Origin: Impatiens glandulifera
Lineage: Eukaryota > Streptophyta > Magnoliopsida > Ericales > Balsaminaceae
Length of the DNA stretch: 64,000 nucleotides
NCBI RefSeq assembly: GCF_907164915.1
Contig: NC_061863.1
Span: forward strand, 23,971,210 to 24,035,209
Reading direction: 5' to 3'
Positions 10,293 to 22,122 of this stretch are shown here, piece by piece. The notes under the pieces were generated by a model that saw only the letters and a program-made list of their open reading frames with translations, searched no databases and was not told where the DNA came from. Position 1 is the first letter of the stretch. Every line of letters begins with the position of its first letter. Made by a program: the position numbers and the translations under genes.

Positions 10293-13200
10293 ACACTTCT
10301 AGTTCTTGTGGAATTGTTAGAATGGGTAATGATGACATTGTCAAAGTTATTGGTTTTGGAAACATGTGCCTACAACTTGAAAATGACAACACGTTGGTTA
10401 TGAAGAATTTGAAGCACATTCCCAACATTTACACGAATTTGATCTCCGCTAGGAAGATCGATTATGAATGCTTTTGCAATACTTTACTACTAAAGGCTCA
10501 TTGATATTAGTAAATGAAGAAAAGTTCTCCTCATTTTATATGATGCGGGCAACAATTGAAGATTCTTCAATCAATGCAGTTGATGATGAAGAAAACGTTG
10601 AGCTTTGGCACAACAAACTTAGTCATATGAGTGAAAAAAGTTTGATGATATTGGATAAGAAAATCCTTCTCTCTAGAGTGAAGAATGGTTCTTTGAAGAA
10701 GTGTACTCATTGTTTGACGGGGAAGCGGACTAGAGCCGCCTTAAAAAATGTTCCTCACTCGTGAAAACCAGGTTTACTTGAGTCAGTATATTTCTATGTG
10801 TGTGGTCCTATGAAAAAAAGACACTTGGTGGTGTCTTATATTTTGTTCCTTTTACTAACGACCATTCAAGAAAGAATTGGGTGTATACTTTAAAGTCCAA
10901 ATATCAATTGTTAGATGTTTTCAAAAGGTTTCATGTTCTTGTGGAAAGGCAGACTGACACAAAACTTATGTGTGTTCGGACGGATAATGATGGTGAGTAT
11001 TGTGGTCCTTTTTATGAGTATTTCAGGAAGAAAGGAATTCAACATTAAAAAAAACTACGAAGACACCTCAGTTAAATGGTTTAGTTGAGAGGATGAACCG
11101 GACACTAGTTGAAAGAGTGAAATGTTTAATTTAGCAATCACATCTTCCAAAATACTCTTGGGGTGAGACTTTGAATACAGTGGTACATGTTTTGAATCTC
11201 ACACCATGCGTTCCATTGGATTTTGAGGTTCTAGAAAAGATATGGTCGGGAAAAGAAGTTTCTTATGATAATTTATGTGTGTTTGTGTGCAAGGCTTTTA
11301 TTCATATTTTTAAAGATGAACGATCTAAACTTGATGTAAAAACGAGACATTGTGTATTCACTAGTTATGGGTTGAATAGTTTGGTTTCAGATTCTATGAT
11401 CCAATTCGGAAAAAGCTCATTAGAAGTCGAGATGTTGTGTTTATCGAAAACTAAAACATAACATATATTAATAAAATAGAAACAACTTAGAAGAAAAGCG
11501 ATGATTCTATTGAGATAGATCTAGTTCATACACATGTAGCACATTATAATCATGGGGGATATGTGTCAAATGATAATGATGGTATCACTAATGATGAAAT
11601 TCCGTCGATCAGTGATCCAACTGAAAATGTTGATGAAGAAGTTCAAAATGAACCAATTGAACCTTCTTTCAGAAAATATGTTAGAGAGTGTCGTCCCTCG
11701 ACGAGGTACCCTTTAGGTGAGTATGTGATGCTCACAAATGTAGGGAGATAGAAACCTACCTAGAGGCAATTTCTATTGATGAGAAAAGATGATCTTTGAA
11801 AGCTATGGAAGAGGAGATGAAATCACTTCATGATAACCACGCTTATGACTTGGTAAAGGTACCACAAGGCAAGAAGAATCTCATGAAAAATATATTTACA
11901 AGATTAAGACCGAAAATAAAAATTCACAACCAAGATACAAGGCTCGGTTGGTTGATAAATTCACTTTGAAGATATATTCTCTACGGTTGTGAAGATGCCC
12001 TCAATCTGAGTTGTTTTTAGTATAACAGCATGCTTGAACCTAGAGATTGAACAACTTAATGTGAAAACTGCATTTCTTCATGGTTATGTGGAAGAAGAAA
12101 TTTATATGGAGCAGCTAGAGGGATTCAATGTCACTGTAAAAGAGCATTTTGTGTGCAAATTGAAAATGAGCTTGTATGGTCTTAAACAAGCTCCAAGGCA
12201 ATGATACAAGAAGTTTCATCATTTTATGATAAGTCATGGGTACAATAAGACATCGTCAGATCACTGCGTATTTGTCAAAAAATACTCGAAAGATAACTTA
12301 ATTATTCTTATTTTACATGTTGACGACATGTTAATCATCGTCCATGATACTACCAAGATTGATATGTTGAAGAGAGAGTTGATCAAATCTTTTGCGATGA
12401 AAGATTTTGGACCGACGAAGAAGATATTCGGCATGAATATTTCTTGTGATAGAAAAAATGGGAAACATTGGTTATCTTAAAAAGACTACATTGAGAAAGT
12501 TCTTGAAATATTCAACATGTGTAAGGCCAAGACGATTTGTTCTATACTTGTATGTCAATTCAAGCTCACTTCTAATAAATATCCTAAGAGTGAGAAGGAG
12601 GAATAAAATATGAGCAAAGTTCCTTATTCGTCTATTTTCGATAGTTTGATGTACACCATGATTTGCACTCGTCCTGATATTGCTTATTATGTTAAAGTAA
12701 TTAGTTAGTTTCTCTCAAATCTTGGTAAATATCACTAGGAAGATATGAAGTGGATATTAAGATATCTGTGAGATACTTCCAAAGTGTGTTTGTATTTTGG
12801 CGGTAGTAATCTTATACTAGTTGGGTATACATATTTAAATATGGCAGGGGTGTTGATTCCAGGAAGTTTATTTCAGGATTTTTGATGACTTTTGCAGGGG
12901 GTTGTTTTGTGGAAATTAAAGTTGTAAAAATGTGTTGCGTTGTCCACCACAGACGCTGAGTACATTACAATCACTAAAGGTTGCAAAGAAGCATTGTAGA
13001 TGAAGAAATTTCTAAAATAGTTGGGTTGTAACCAAGATAAACTTTTTGTGTTTAACGATAGCCAGAACGCTATCAATCTCTCCAAAAACTCGTCATTTCA
13101 TTCCAAATCGGAGCATATTGATGTGCAATACCACTGGATTCGAGACATGTTTGAAAAAAGCAATTGCACTTGGCAAAAGTGCACACCAATAAGAATGGAT

Positions 13201-13298
13201 AGGACATGTTAACGAAGAGTTTGTCAAGTAAAAATCTCGATGCTTGTCGACGAAGAGCAAACTTGTTGGATCCCACCATATAAGCTAGAGGAGGAGTA
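10293..13298 (+). pseudogene. TNT1-like Copia polyprotein remnant
   Basis: Forward-strand relic of a Copia pol. In order: the end of the protease region (VRMGNDD...LKHIPNIYTNLIS, 10259-10504) without its active-site DSG; the gag-pre-integrase zinc region (LWHNKLSHMSEKSL, about 10600); integrase core (RTDNDGEYCGPF, about 10978); RT with LILHVDDMLI (about 12310), where YVDD has become HVDD; and RNase H with HIDVQYHWIRDMFE (about 13120). At least six stops and several frameshifts. gag and the 5' LTR are missing, and the left edge coincides with the end of duplicated block B. Lineage looks like Tork/TNT1. Confidence 0.85.
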
Positions 13299-13804
13299 TG
13301 TTGGGGTGTCCGGCCCATAGACTTGGAGTTATAATATATATTATATATTATTATATACTATTCTATATTATTATATTAAATATTATTGTATAGTATTATA
13401 TACTATATAATAGATATCAATGGTTTCTAATCACAACATACAAGTTTGAGGGAAACAAGACAAAGAGAGCAAGACGAGGGAGGCATTAAGACGAAAAATT
13501 CATTTTTCTTCAATTACTTTCACTTCTCTTTCTAGATAGTTCTTAAAGGTTTATCTAATCATTCAGATTGTAAATCTTATTTTGTAAGAACTTTGTTTTA
13601 CCCATTATAAACGATATTATCGTGAATGGTTTAAGCGGCGTAAGGGTCTCGTGGTGTTTTACTTTTGTTGAAGGGGTTTTCCACGCTAAAGCTCACGTCT
13701 CTTTCCTTTTTTGTCTGCTTGGTTGAATTAATTTTGATAGCTTACAAACAGAGCACTAAAACTAAAAGGAATCATTTCTGCATTAGTTTCTTTTTTTATC
13801 AACA
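13299..13804 (+). repeat. 3' LTR of the TNT1-like element
   Basis: Starts TGTTGGGGTGTCC directly after a purine-rich tract (AAGCTAGAGGAGGAGTA) and ends at ATCAACA (13804), giving TG...CA ends and about 506 bp. An AT-rich stretch lies at 13333-13420. From 13427 to the end and on to about 13894 the sequence recurs at 27984-28440. Confidence 0.7.
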
Positions 13805-13899
13805 GAAGGTTACCCATCGGGTTCGTTCGTGGATTGGGAGTGTGCCAAACCCAAAACCTAATACCCGACTATATTAATATTAAAATATATATATATATT

Positions 13900-15113
13900 T
13901 GATAGAAAAATTTAGTAAGTTAATTTTTGGAACCGGCCAGACGAACTAAACAGTCGTTAACTTTCATGTGTAGATACAGATCAAAACCGTATGAACCGGT
14001 TGGGGCATCAAAACCGGTTGCTGCTATACTTCAAAGAAATCAGTTCCAAGTGATCAAGTTAAAGATTAGAGGAACCGGTTTTCACATTCTCAAGCGACCG
14101 GTCAGCAAAGTCAAAAACTTACATACCAACCGGATCATACTGCACAAGACACAAAACCGGAAGATTCAAACTTCAAGAGTGACGCACCATGATGAAAGAG
14201 ACGTGCTTTGAAAGAATAAAAGAAGATCAGATCCGATCGGAAGCATGCGAGTAAAGCAATGATGCTTTATTGATCTGAAGTTGACAACCTGAGGTGCATG
14301 TCCAACACGTGTCCAAATCTGAAAACCGATTATGTCATCTTCTGCTCAGAGCTGCCTGCATGACTGCCAAGTGTTGAGGAAGGTGAAGCGTGCAAGCAAC
14401 CTCTCTGCACCGGCGTGATAATGATCAACCAATCCAGAGGAGAGAGAAGAAAGTGACCGTTGGCTCTTCTCAGCTATAAAAGGAAGATGAAACGTCTTCA
14501 TTTAATGCAGCAGTTGTGAAGTCACAGATCACGAAACAAATCATAAGAGCAATAAGTTAGAGAGATAAACTGTTACGATCAAAACCGGTGTGTCTAAAAC
14601 CGGAAGCTTTCTGTATTGTGTTGTGTTGAGTTATTGTATTACATCAAAGAGTGAGTTTAGTGTAACCGGCGAGTAGAGAAGTTGGGCTCGACCGGAAGTG
14701 TTGTTGTAACTATAAAAGTTAGTGGAGATCCTTCTCATAACCTGAGAAGAAGGGGTGACGTAGGAGGGTTTGCTCCGAACATCCATAAAATTCTTGTCTC
14801 GTGTTCTTTCTTTTGTTTTCATTACCTACTTACTTAACCTAACCTCAAACCAATCGTACTCCAAAAACCGGTCACTCATATCCATAAAACCGACTCCTCC
14901 TAAAACATCATCTAAAGTCGCAAACGTTGCTTCAACCTAAAACAGACATTTCCGCCCTTGAACCCGGTTTAAGAGTCTGACAGTTTGTGTAGTGCTGAGA
15001 ACGGTTATAGTCTCTAACCGGACTATCACCAAAGTGTTGTGTGTGTTGTAAGCGGCCACCCTTCCTAAAACCGGAAACACCCCGGTCCTCCAAGGGCGTC
15101 CCCGATCCTAACA
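13900..15113 (+). repeat. 5' LTR of E2
   Basis: 1214 bp, TGATAG to CTAACA. A TATA box (TATAAAAG) lies at 14475-14482, about 25 bases after GTGACCGTTGGC. I count 17 CCGG tetramers, mostly within AACCGG, which is several times chance for such AT-rich DNA. Confidence 0.95.
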
Positions 15114-15115
15114 AG

Positions 15116-15127
15116 TGGTATCAGAGC
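15116..15127 (+). promoter_or_regulatory. Primer binding site of E2
   Basis: TGGTATCAGAGC, two bases after the LTR, is the exact usual plant primer site for initiator methionine tRNA. Confidence 0.9.
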
Positions 15128-15159
15128 GAGGTTCTTAGCACTCAAGCAACCGAAAAAAG

Positions 15160-16956
15160 ATGGGAAGCATGACCCACAGCGACAAGCCACCAATGCTAAA
15201 CAGAGAAGCGTTTAGCAGTTGGAAGAAACAGATGTATCTACATCTGATTAAATTAGATGATGAGATGAGCCGAGTCCTGAATAAGGGACCGATCAAGATC
15301 AACAAGGAGGCAGACCTATGGACGAATGAAGATCGAAGACGGAGTAACCTGGACAACCATTGCATGAGGCACATCTACAAGGCTATAGATGATAACACTT
15401 TGAACAAAATATCAGAGTGTGAAAATGCAAAGGAAGCCTGGGAAACGATCATTCAGATCCATGAGGGAAACGAAAGAACTAAGGAGAACAAAATCGTGGT
15501 GGCTACACAGAAATATGAAAACATCAGGATGAAACCGGGGGAAAACATGAAGGAATTCAGCAACCGGTTCACCAGTGTAGTCAACGAGCTTCAAACACTC
15601 GGAAAGAAGTATGACAACCGAGAAGTAATCATCAAAGCCCTAAGATCTCTGCCAAGCACGTGGGATATCAAGACCATGGTGATGAGGGAATCGAGCACCC
15701 TTGGGCATATGAAGTTGCATGATGTGTTCAAGGATCTAAAAGTCTACGAGTTCGAGATCAAGTCTCGGATCGAAGACGAAGCATCCACATCAACCGCAAC
15801 CAGAGCTTTGGTTACATCGGTGGAACCGGCGGTCCAAGTATCAACCGTTCCGACTCCAGTCAAAAACACCGATCAAATTACTGAAGATGTGATGGCGATG
15901 TTAGCTCAGAAATTCGGGAAGTTCATGAAGAAGAGCCAGCCACCATCTAACAATGATTTTAATTATAACTATGTAGATAAATCAAACAAAAGATGCTATA
16001 ACTGTGATGGTTTTGGACATTTCAGGTCAGAGTGTAGAAAATCAAGGAGAGACGACAGAAAACCGGAAGGAAACTATCAGGGGAACAACTATCAAGGCAA
16101 CCGGTACCAGGGAAACAACTATCAAGGGAATAACTACCGGGGAAACAACAACCAACGAAACGACTACCGGAGAAACGATGATCAGCATGCAGACGAAGGA
16201 AAGGAGATTCAGAAAGCGCTCATTGCATCCGACGGCGGAAGCAAGTGGGCATACTCCGATAATGAAGACGGTGAAGAGAAAGTAACCTGCTTCATGGCAA
16301 ACGACGAAGAGGTATTTGATTTCTCTTCTAACGAGTTTACCAAAGAAGATCTGGTTTCTGCACTCAACCAAATGGTTGCTGAGTTCAGAAACATATCTGC
16401 ATACATACCAACTCCGATAGAATCTAAAACCGAACAAATAAATAATGTATATGATAAAACATGTGAAATCGAAATGTATGAACCGGATGAACTATTCTCC
16501 GATAATGAGAAGACAGTTCAACCGGTAACCGAAACCGATGAACGAGCAATGTACGTCACGGCTGCGTGGGAGAGATCGCGTCAAGCGGTAAAAAAAATGT
16601 ATAACTATAAAAGACACCCTAAGCGTAGGTATGGTATCGGTTATGAACCAAATAAACAAAACGAATCAAAACAGCCTAACGGGATAAAACTCACGAAGAA
16701 CAATCTTCCGTTTATAAAATTTGTCAAGAGTTCACAAACCGAAAATGACTTAAAACCGGAAGAAACACTTAAGTATGTAAGCCCTACTGAATCAGAAAAA
16801 TGGCTTCATCCTGAGAGAAGGAAGGTAAACCGGATGTCAAATAAACCCAATAAAACTCGACATCAAAGAAACTCATCACAACATAAGGCATTCTTGAGCA
16901 ACAGCCAAGAAGTTAAGCCAAATATTATAAAAACAGATACCGGGAAAGTGATCTGA
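15160..16956 (+). CDS. E2 gag polyprotein
   Basis: 598 codons from the first ATG after the primer binding site. Residues 1-220 form the Copia gag domain (REAFSSWKKQM near the start, LRSLPSTWDIKTMVMRES about residue 165). A CCHC knuckle CYNCDGFGHFRSEC lies at about 279-292. It is followed by a run of six or so GNNYQGN-type repeats (about 305-340), basic and Asn/Gln-rich, probably RNA-binding. The rest is acidic and then basic. Gag forms the particle and packages the RNA. The frame ends at a TGA at 16954. The E3 copy lacks that stop and reads on through a VWIPKGL motif to a stop equivalent to the TGA at 17005, so 16954 is probably a mutation. Pol follows in the same frame. Confidence 0.9.
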   Translation: MGSMTHSDKPPMLNREAFSSWKKQMYLHLIKLDDEMSRVLNKGPIKINKEADLWTNEDRRRSNLDNHCMRHIYKAIDDNTLNKISECENAKEAWETIIQIHEGNERTKENKIVVATQKYENIRMKPGENMKEFSNRFTSVVNELQTLGKKYDNREVIIKALRSLPSTWDIKTMVMRESSTLGHMKLHDVFKDLKVYEFEIKSRIEDEASTSTATRALVTSVEPAVQVSTVPTPVKNTDQITEDVMAMLAQKFGKFMKKSQPPSNNDFNYNYVDKSNKRCYNCDGFGHFRSECRKSRRDDRKPEGNYQGNNYQGNRYQGNNYQGNNYRGNNNQRNDYRRNDDQHADEGKEIQKALIASDGGSKWAYSDNEDGEEKVTCFMANDEEVFDFSSNEFTKEDLVSALNQMVAEFRNISAYIPTPIESKTEQINNVYDKTCEIEMYEPDELFSDNEKTVQPVTETDERAMYVTAAWERSRQAVKKMYNYKRHPKRRYGIGYEPNKQNESKQPNGIKLTKNNLPFIKFVKSSQTENDLKPEETLKYVSPTESEKWLHPERRKVNRMSNKPNKTRHQRNSSQHKAFLSNSQEVKPNIIKTDTGKVI

Positions 16957-17025
16957 CTTATTCAAGTCTGGATCCCAAAGGGACTAATCAACTATGGACC
17001 CAACTGAAAAGGTGTAAATAATTGT

Positions 17026-20000
17026 TTGTTGCAGGTTAGGAGGAGCAACTGGCTAAAGAATTCAGAATGGTACCTGGACAGTGGATGTTCAAGGCATATG
17101 ACCGGAAACAAAGAATTACTAATAGACATCAAGTACGAAACCGGAGAAATCATCACATTCGGGAACAACTCGAAAGGTAAAACCGTGGGCAAGGGTAAGA
17201 TTGTCCATGGTAACTTATCCATAAGCAATGTATTATTGGTAGAAGAACTGCGTTTTAACTTGTTAAGCATAAGTCAAATGTGTGATGTGGGTTACAAAGT
17301 TGAATTTCATAAAAACTCATGTTTAGTTAAAAATCAGGATAATGACATTATGTTAACCGGTAACCGGATGGGAAACATTTACAAAGTTGATTGGAAAACT
17401 GATTTTGAAAAACCTGTGTGTATGATAGCCGGAAATGATCCAAACTGGCTTTGGCATAAACGGTTAAACCATTTGAATTTCAAAACGATTAACTTCATTT
17501 GTTCCAAGGAACTAGTTCACGGTTTTCCAAACGTTAAATTCTCAAAAGATAAAGTATGCACTGCATGTCAAATGGGCAAACAAGTAAAATCATCTTTCAA
17601 AAGTAAAGGAAATTATCAATCTGAACGATGCTTAGAACTCTTGCATATGGATCTGTTTGGCCCGGTCAAAGTAACTAGTTTAGGAGGCATGCATTATACC
17701 ATGGTAGTTATTGATGATTATTCTAAATTTACTTGGGTTACCTTTCTAGCTTCTAAAAGCAAGCAACTCCAAACCTGATTAAATTGATTTTGAGAATACA
17801 AAATGAAAAATCCATTCGAGTGAACAAAATTAGAAGTGATAGAGGAACTGAGTTTATAAAAAGCAATTTAACTACTTTTCTTGATGATTCCGGTATTAGA
17901 CACGAGTTGTCTAGTGCCAGAACTCCTCAACAAAATGGCCTGGCCGAGAGAAGAAACCGGACTCTCAAGGAAGCCGCAAGGTCAATGATAGCTGATTCGG
18001 GTATTGCTCAAAAGTTTTGGGCTGAAGCTATCAACACCGCTTGCTATACACAAAATCGATCTTTAGTAACTAAACGGTTTTCTAAAACTCCTTTTGAAAT
18101 TTACTTTGATCAAATTCTAAGTGTACGTTATTTTCGAATTTTTGGTAGCAAATGTTTTGTTCACAAAAACGGCAAGAATTACTTGACCGCTTTTGATGCT
18201 AAATCCGATGAGGGAATAATGTTGGGATATTCAGCTGTGAGTAAAGCCTACAGAATATACAATACTAGGACTTTAACAGTTGAAGAAACCGCACACGTTG
18301 TTTTCGATGAATCGGTTGAACGAAACACTGTATTACCCTTCGATCTTCACAACAGAATGGAAAATTTTAATATCTATTCTGATGATGAAGACGAGGTTCC
18401 GGTTTTTAGACGATTTGTCAAGGACCAAGCGGTTGATGTTGAACTTCAGCCTGATCAAGCTGCTTTACCGCAGAAAGTTGACACTTCAGTTTCTACTGAA
18501 GAAATCGGTCGGTCTGACTCTGTTCAACCTACCGATCAGTCTCACATTGATCAGCCAACCGAAAGCTTGATAGACACGTCTCGAATTAACCTCAGAAGGA
18601 ACAAAAATCATCCTCTTGAACTAGTAATAGGTAACATATCCTCACCCGTCCGAACTAGGCAACATAATTTGGATCACTATAAAAACTCAGCTTTCATATC
18701 ACAAATTGAGCCGAAAAAGGTGGATGAAGCATTGTCAGATCCAGATTGGATCTTAGCAATGCAAGAGGAATTAAACGAGTTTGAGAGAAATAAAGTCTAG
18801 TACCTAGTCCCTAAACCGAAAAACAAACCGGTTATAGGAATACGATGGGTATTCAGAAATAAACTCAATGAAGACGGTTTAGTTACGAGGAACAAAGCCC
18901 GGTTAGTGGCTCAAGGCTATAAACAGGAAGAAGGCGTTGATTTTGAAGAATCATTTTCCCCTGTAGCTAGACTTGAGGCCATTAGAATATTTTTAGCATA
19001 TGCAGCTTTTAAAAACTTCAAAGTTTTTCAAATGGATGTTAAGAGTGATTTTCTAAACGGTAAAGTAAATGAAGAGGTGTATGTTAATCAACCTCCAGGT
19101 TTTAAAAATCCAGAACACGAAAATCATGTTTACCGGCTGAATAAAGCCCTTTACGGTTTGAAACAAGCTCCAAGAGCTTGGTATGACACATTGACACAAT
19201 TTTTATTTGATCACAAATTCACAATAGGTTCGGTAGACAAAACACTTTTCAAATTTGAAAGAAAGGAACAAATATTTCTTGTTCAGATTTATGTTGATGA
19301 TATCATATTCGGATCAACCGATCCAAAATTATGTGACAAGTTTTCGAAAATGATGACTGATAGATTTCAAATGAGTATGATGGGATAATTGAGTTTCTTT
19401 CTAGGACTTCAGGTTAAGCAGATTGAAGCCGGAACCTTCATAAGCCAACCAAAGTACACAGCCGAACTACTGAAGAAATTTGGAATGGATACATGTGACG
19501 AAGCGGCTACGCCAATGAGTCCTTCCGTAAAGCTGGACAAAGATGATGATGGTCAAGCCGTTGACATCACAGCCTATCGAGGAATGATCGTGTCACTGCT
19601 ATATCTAACAGCCAGTCGACCTGACATTTTGTTTGCGGTTGGAGTGTGCGAAAGGTTCCAAGCAAATCCAAAGTAATCTCATTATACGGCGGCCAAAAGA
19701 ATTCTAAAATATCTGAAGGGAACTCAAGAAGTGGGACTTTGGTACCCAAAAGACTCAAGTTTCAATCTTATAAGCTACTCAGATGCCGATTACGCAGGAT
19801 GCAAGATTGATAGAAAGAGCACAAGTGGAACCTGTCAATTCCTAGGTGACCGGTTAGTCACTTGGAGCAGCAAGAAACAAACATCTGTTGCAACATCAAC
19901 CGCAAATGCAGAGTACATAGCGGCTGGAAGCTGCTGTGCACAACTTCTTTGGATCCAACAACAGCTAAGGGAATTCGGGATAGAAGCCAAGGAATCTCCA

Positions 20001-20246
20001 ATCTTCTGTGACAACACCAGTGCTATAGCGATTACATACAATCCGGTGTTGCACTCAAGAACAAAGCATATCGATATTAGACACCATTTCATCCGGGAGC
20101 ACATTCAGGAGAAACACATCCGGCTGGAATATGTCTCGACCGAGCAACAAGTAGCGGATATATTCACGAAACCGCTACAGGAAGCTAAGTTTTCTCACTT
20201 TCGAAATATCTTGGGACTTACTAATCTTAATCAACTGATATCATGA
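17026..20246 (+). pseudogene. E2 pol polyprotein, inactivated by four lesions
   Basis: Copia pol: protease (WYLDSGCSRHMTG, Asp codon 17077), gag-pre-integrase (LWHKRLNHLN, about 17450), integrase core (HMDLFGP about 17645, RSDRGTEF about 17838, NGLAERRNRTLKEA about 17937), RT ([11 protein letters not shown] about 19030, YVDD about 19290), RNase H (SDADYAGCKIDRKSTSGT about 19780, HIDIRHHFIREH about 20070). Lesions: an indel near 17765-17772, TAG at 18798 (a Trp codon in E3), TAA at 19386 (Glu in E3) and TAA at 19674 (Gln in E3). The last two Trp/Gln changes fit C-to-T decay. The element cannot now move by itself. Function of the intact form: cleavage, reverse transcription and integration. Confidence 0.9.
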
Positions 20247-20854
20247 TTATGCTTGTATAAAACCGGGATATGTGTTCAGGGAGAAGCTCTCGCTTCTCAA
20301 ACCATATTCAAATAGGCCATTGATAAATCAAAAATGCTAACCGGGAGGAAGTCTCCGGTTATGCCCGATTACTTCATAATTTCAAATCACATGTATATTT
20401 ACTATACGGTTGAAATAACCAGGTTGAAGTAGATATAATAAATCCAAAGTTGAGCAAATGTTGACATAAATAAACCTTTCTTCACAATCGGAACAAAATA
20501 TCCTACTAAAACCGGTCATGGAAAACCGCTTAGTACAAATGCATTCTGGTCTGATAGAATGAACTCCTCCGGTTAACCTGGGATGACTGACTGAGTTTTC
20601 ATGCATATTTTGAAAAATGAAGCCTGCAATCAATAAAAACAGTCTACCACAATCAAGATGACGACATGTGTCCATCATCAAGAGAGGGAGATTAACATCT
20701 TGTCAATAGATATTTGTCATCATTAATATCTTGGTAATAATTAGATTTCGCCTTGGAAATAAACATTATTTACTTCAACAAGTTAAAGCTTATTAAATGA
20801 CTGATGACATCATCAAGCATGCTTAAAACTCATTAATCTAGCCGAACCCCTGGC
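20247..20854 (+). other. E2 spacer between pol and ORF1
   Basis: No coding potential. A 7-bp stem with a 4-base loop (GAGAAGC TCTC GCTTCTC, 20281-20298) lies about 35 bases after the pol stop. The right part is the upstream region of ORF1. Confidence 0.5.
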
Positions 20855-20862
20855 TATATAAA
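20855..20862 (+). promoter_or_regulatory. TATA box of E2 ORF1
   Basis: TATATAAA, 89 bases before the ATG at 20944, followed by a pyrimidine-rich leader with CTTCTCTCTC. The same layout precedes all six extra ORFs of E2 and E3. Confidence 0.65.
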
Positions 20863-20943
20863 CCACCCTTAAACCTTCACAAAACTTTACAAGATTACTA
20901 TTCACAAGTATCATTCTTGAGATTAACCTTCTCTCTCAAGAAC

Positions 20944-21681
20944 ATGAACTTCAACTCTCTAGCAAAGAAGATTCTATTGGCAGATTTTAATTCAATCTAC
21001 CAATATGAAGATCACGAAGTCAAAGAAATGTTCTTAGCCGTAGAAAGAAGCGGGCTAAGAAGCTTCCTCGAAAACAGATTCATTCTCGACTACCTAGTAG
21101 TTGAAGAATTCTTCCAGACCGGAAAAGAAGTGCATCGAGATATAATCGTTGCACAAGTCTACGGTCAGAAATTTCTATTCAGCGAGACGGATTTCGTTGT
21201 ATACTGCGGTTTGCCCACTGAAGGGGTGACCGACCTAACATACTCACCGGTAACCATGGAAGAGATGTGTCGCCGGTTCTCAGGATCTGACATCCCGGTT
21301 AAACCCTGGGGTGCTAAAAGCCAACTATCTCATAAGTACCAGCTTCTCTGTGAGATCCTGGGAAAGTCCGTTTTGGGCAGAGAGAAAAGCTATTACTACA
21401 CCCAAAGGCTTTTCGAGATGATGATCGCTGTAACGGTTGGGACACCGGTTAACTAGTCTTGGATCATCTTCAGTAACCTGAAGAAGATGCTCCTCTCCAA
21501 CAAAACCGGCTACGCCCCTCAGCTGAGCGGTTTTTGTGCAAGTCTGGACATCCACTCCGGACCGTTCGTAACCCTCCATCCAAGGCATGTGCTCACCAAG
21601 GAAAGAGTACAAGAGATGGTCGATCGGTGGGAAGCAGTGAAGGCTAGAAGAAATCAAGCGGCTGAGTCATATAACGTCTAG
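20944..21681 (+). pseudogene. E2 ORF1, unknown-function paralogue, one nonsense codon
   Basis: 245 codons from ATG 20944; the frame could open at a TTG 27 bases earlier, but ATG fits the leader. It belongs to a family with six members in this window. Shared landmarks: RSGLRSFLEN (residue about 35), VEEFF (about 58), a GQKFLFSETDF stretch (about 75), LPTEGVTDL (about 93), and PVN-W near 170. A TAG at 21454 replaces the Trp (TGG) found in the other members; the frame is otherwise open to TAG 21679. No signal peptide or membrane segment seen. Function unknown. Confidence 0.75.
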
Positions 21682-21718
21682 CCTGTCCTTTTCCTCTGTC
21701 CTATTTTACTTCCTTTCC

Positions 21719-21750
21719 AAAACCGGTAATTTTGTTGTACTACCGGTTTT
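21719..21750 (+). other. Hairpin after E2 ORF1, loop ATTTTGTTGTAC
   Basis: A perfect 10-bp inverted repeat (AAAACCGGTA / TACCGGTTTT) encloses the 12-mer ATTTTGTTGTAC. The same 12-mer in a hairpin follows E2 ORF2 and E3 ORF1. It could be an RNA 3'-end signal or a DNA palindrome. Confidence 0.7.
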
Positions 21751-22012
21751 GTACATCAATCAATGAAGCAGATTTCCTTCCTCTTTTAAGTTAAAATTAA
21801 AAATCATAAATGACCAAACATTTAATGTGCCGTATCAAAATAAAATCAGATCACTCTTGGAAACAGGAATCGTCATTCTCAATAAGCATGCATGACTTGA
21901 TTAGACAAGACATGTCTTTATTCTCTTGAAAAATTACAAAGTCATTAATGACTAGACATAAACGGCTAGATTTTTCAAATATCCTCATTAAATGCTCTCA
22001 ACCGTTACAAGC

Positions 22013-22020
22013 TATAAAAG
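22013..22020 (+). promoter_or_regulatory. TATA box of E2 ORF2
   Basis: TATAAAAG, 110 bases before ATG 22123, with CAACCGTTACAAG just upstream and a CTTTTCTTCTCTCT leader. Confidence 0.65.
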
Positions 22021-22122
22021 GGGGCTCAACCCTCCATTCTCAAAACATGCTTCCTGCTTTTCTTCTCTCTAGAGCTTGAAAAATCACAAAAATCTCCTCA
22101 GCCTCTCTCACTCCTCCGCATA

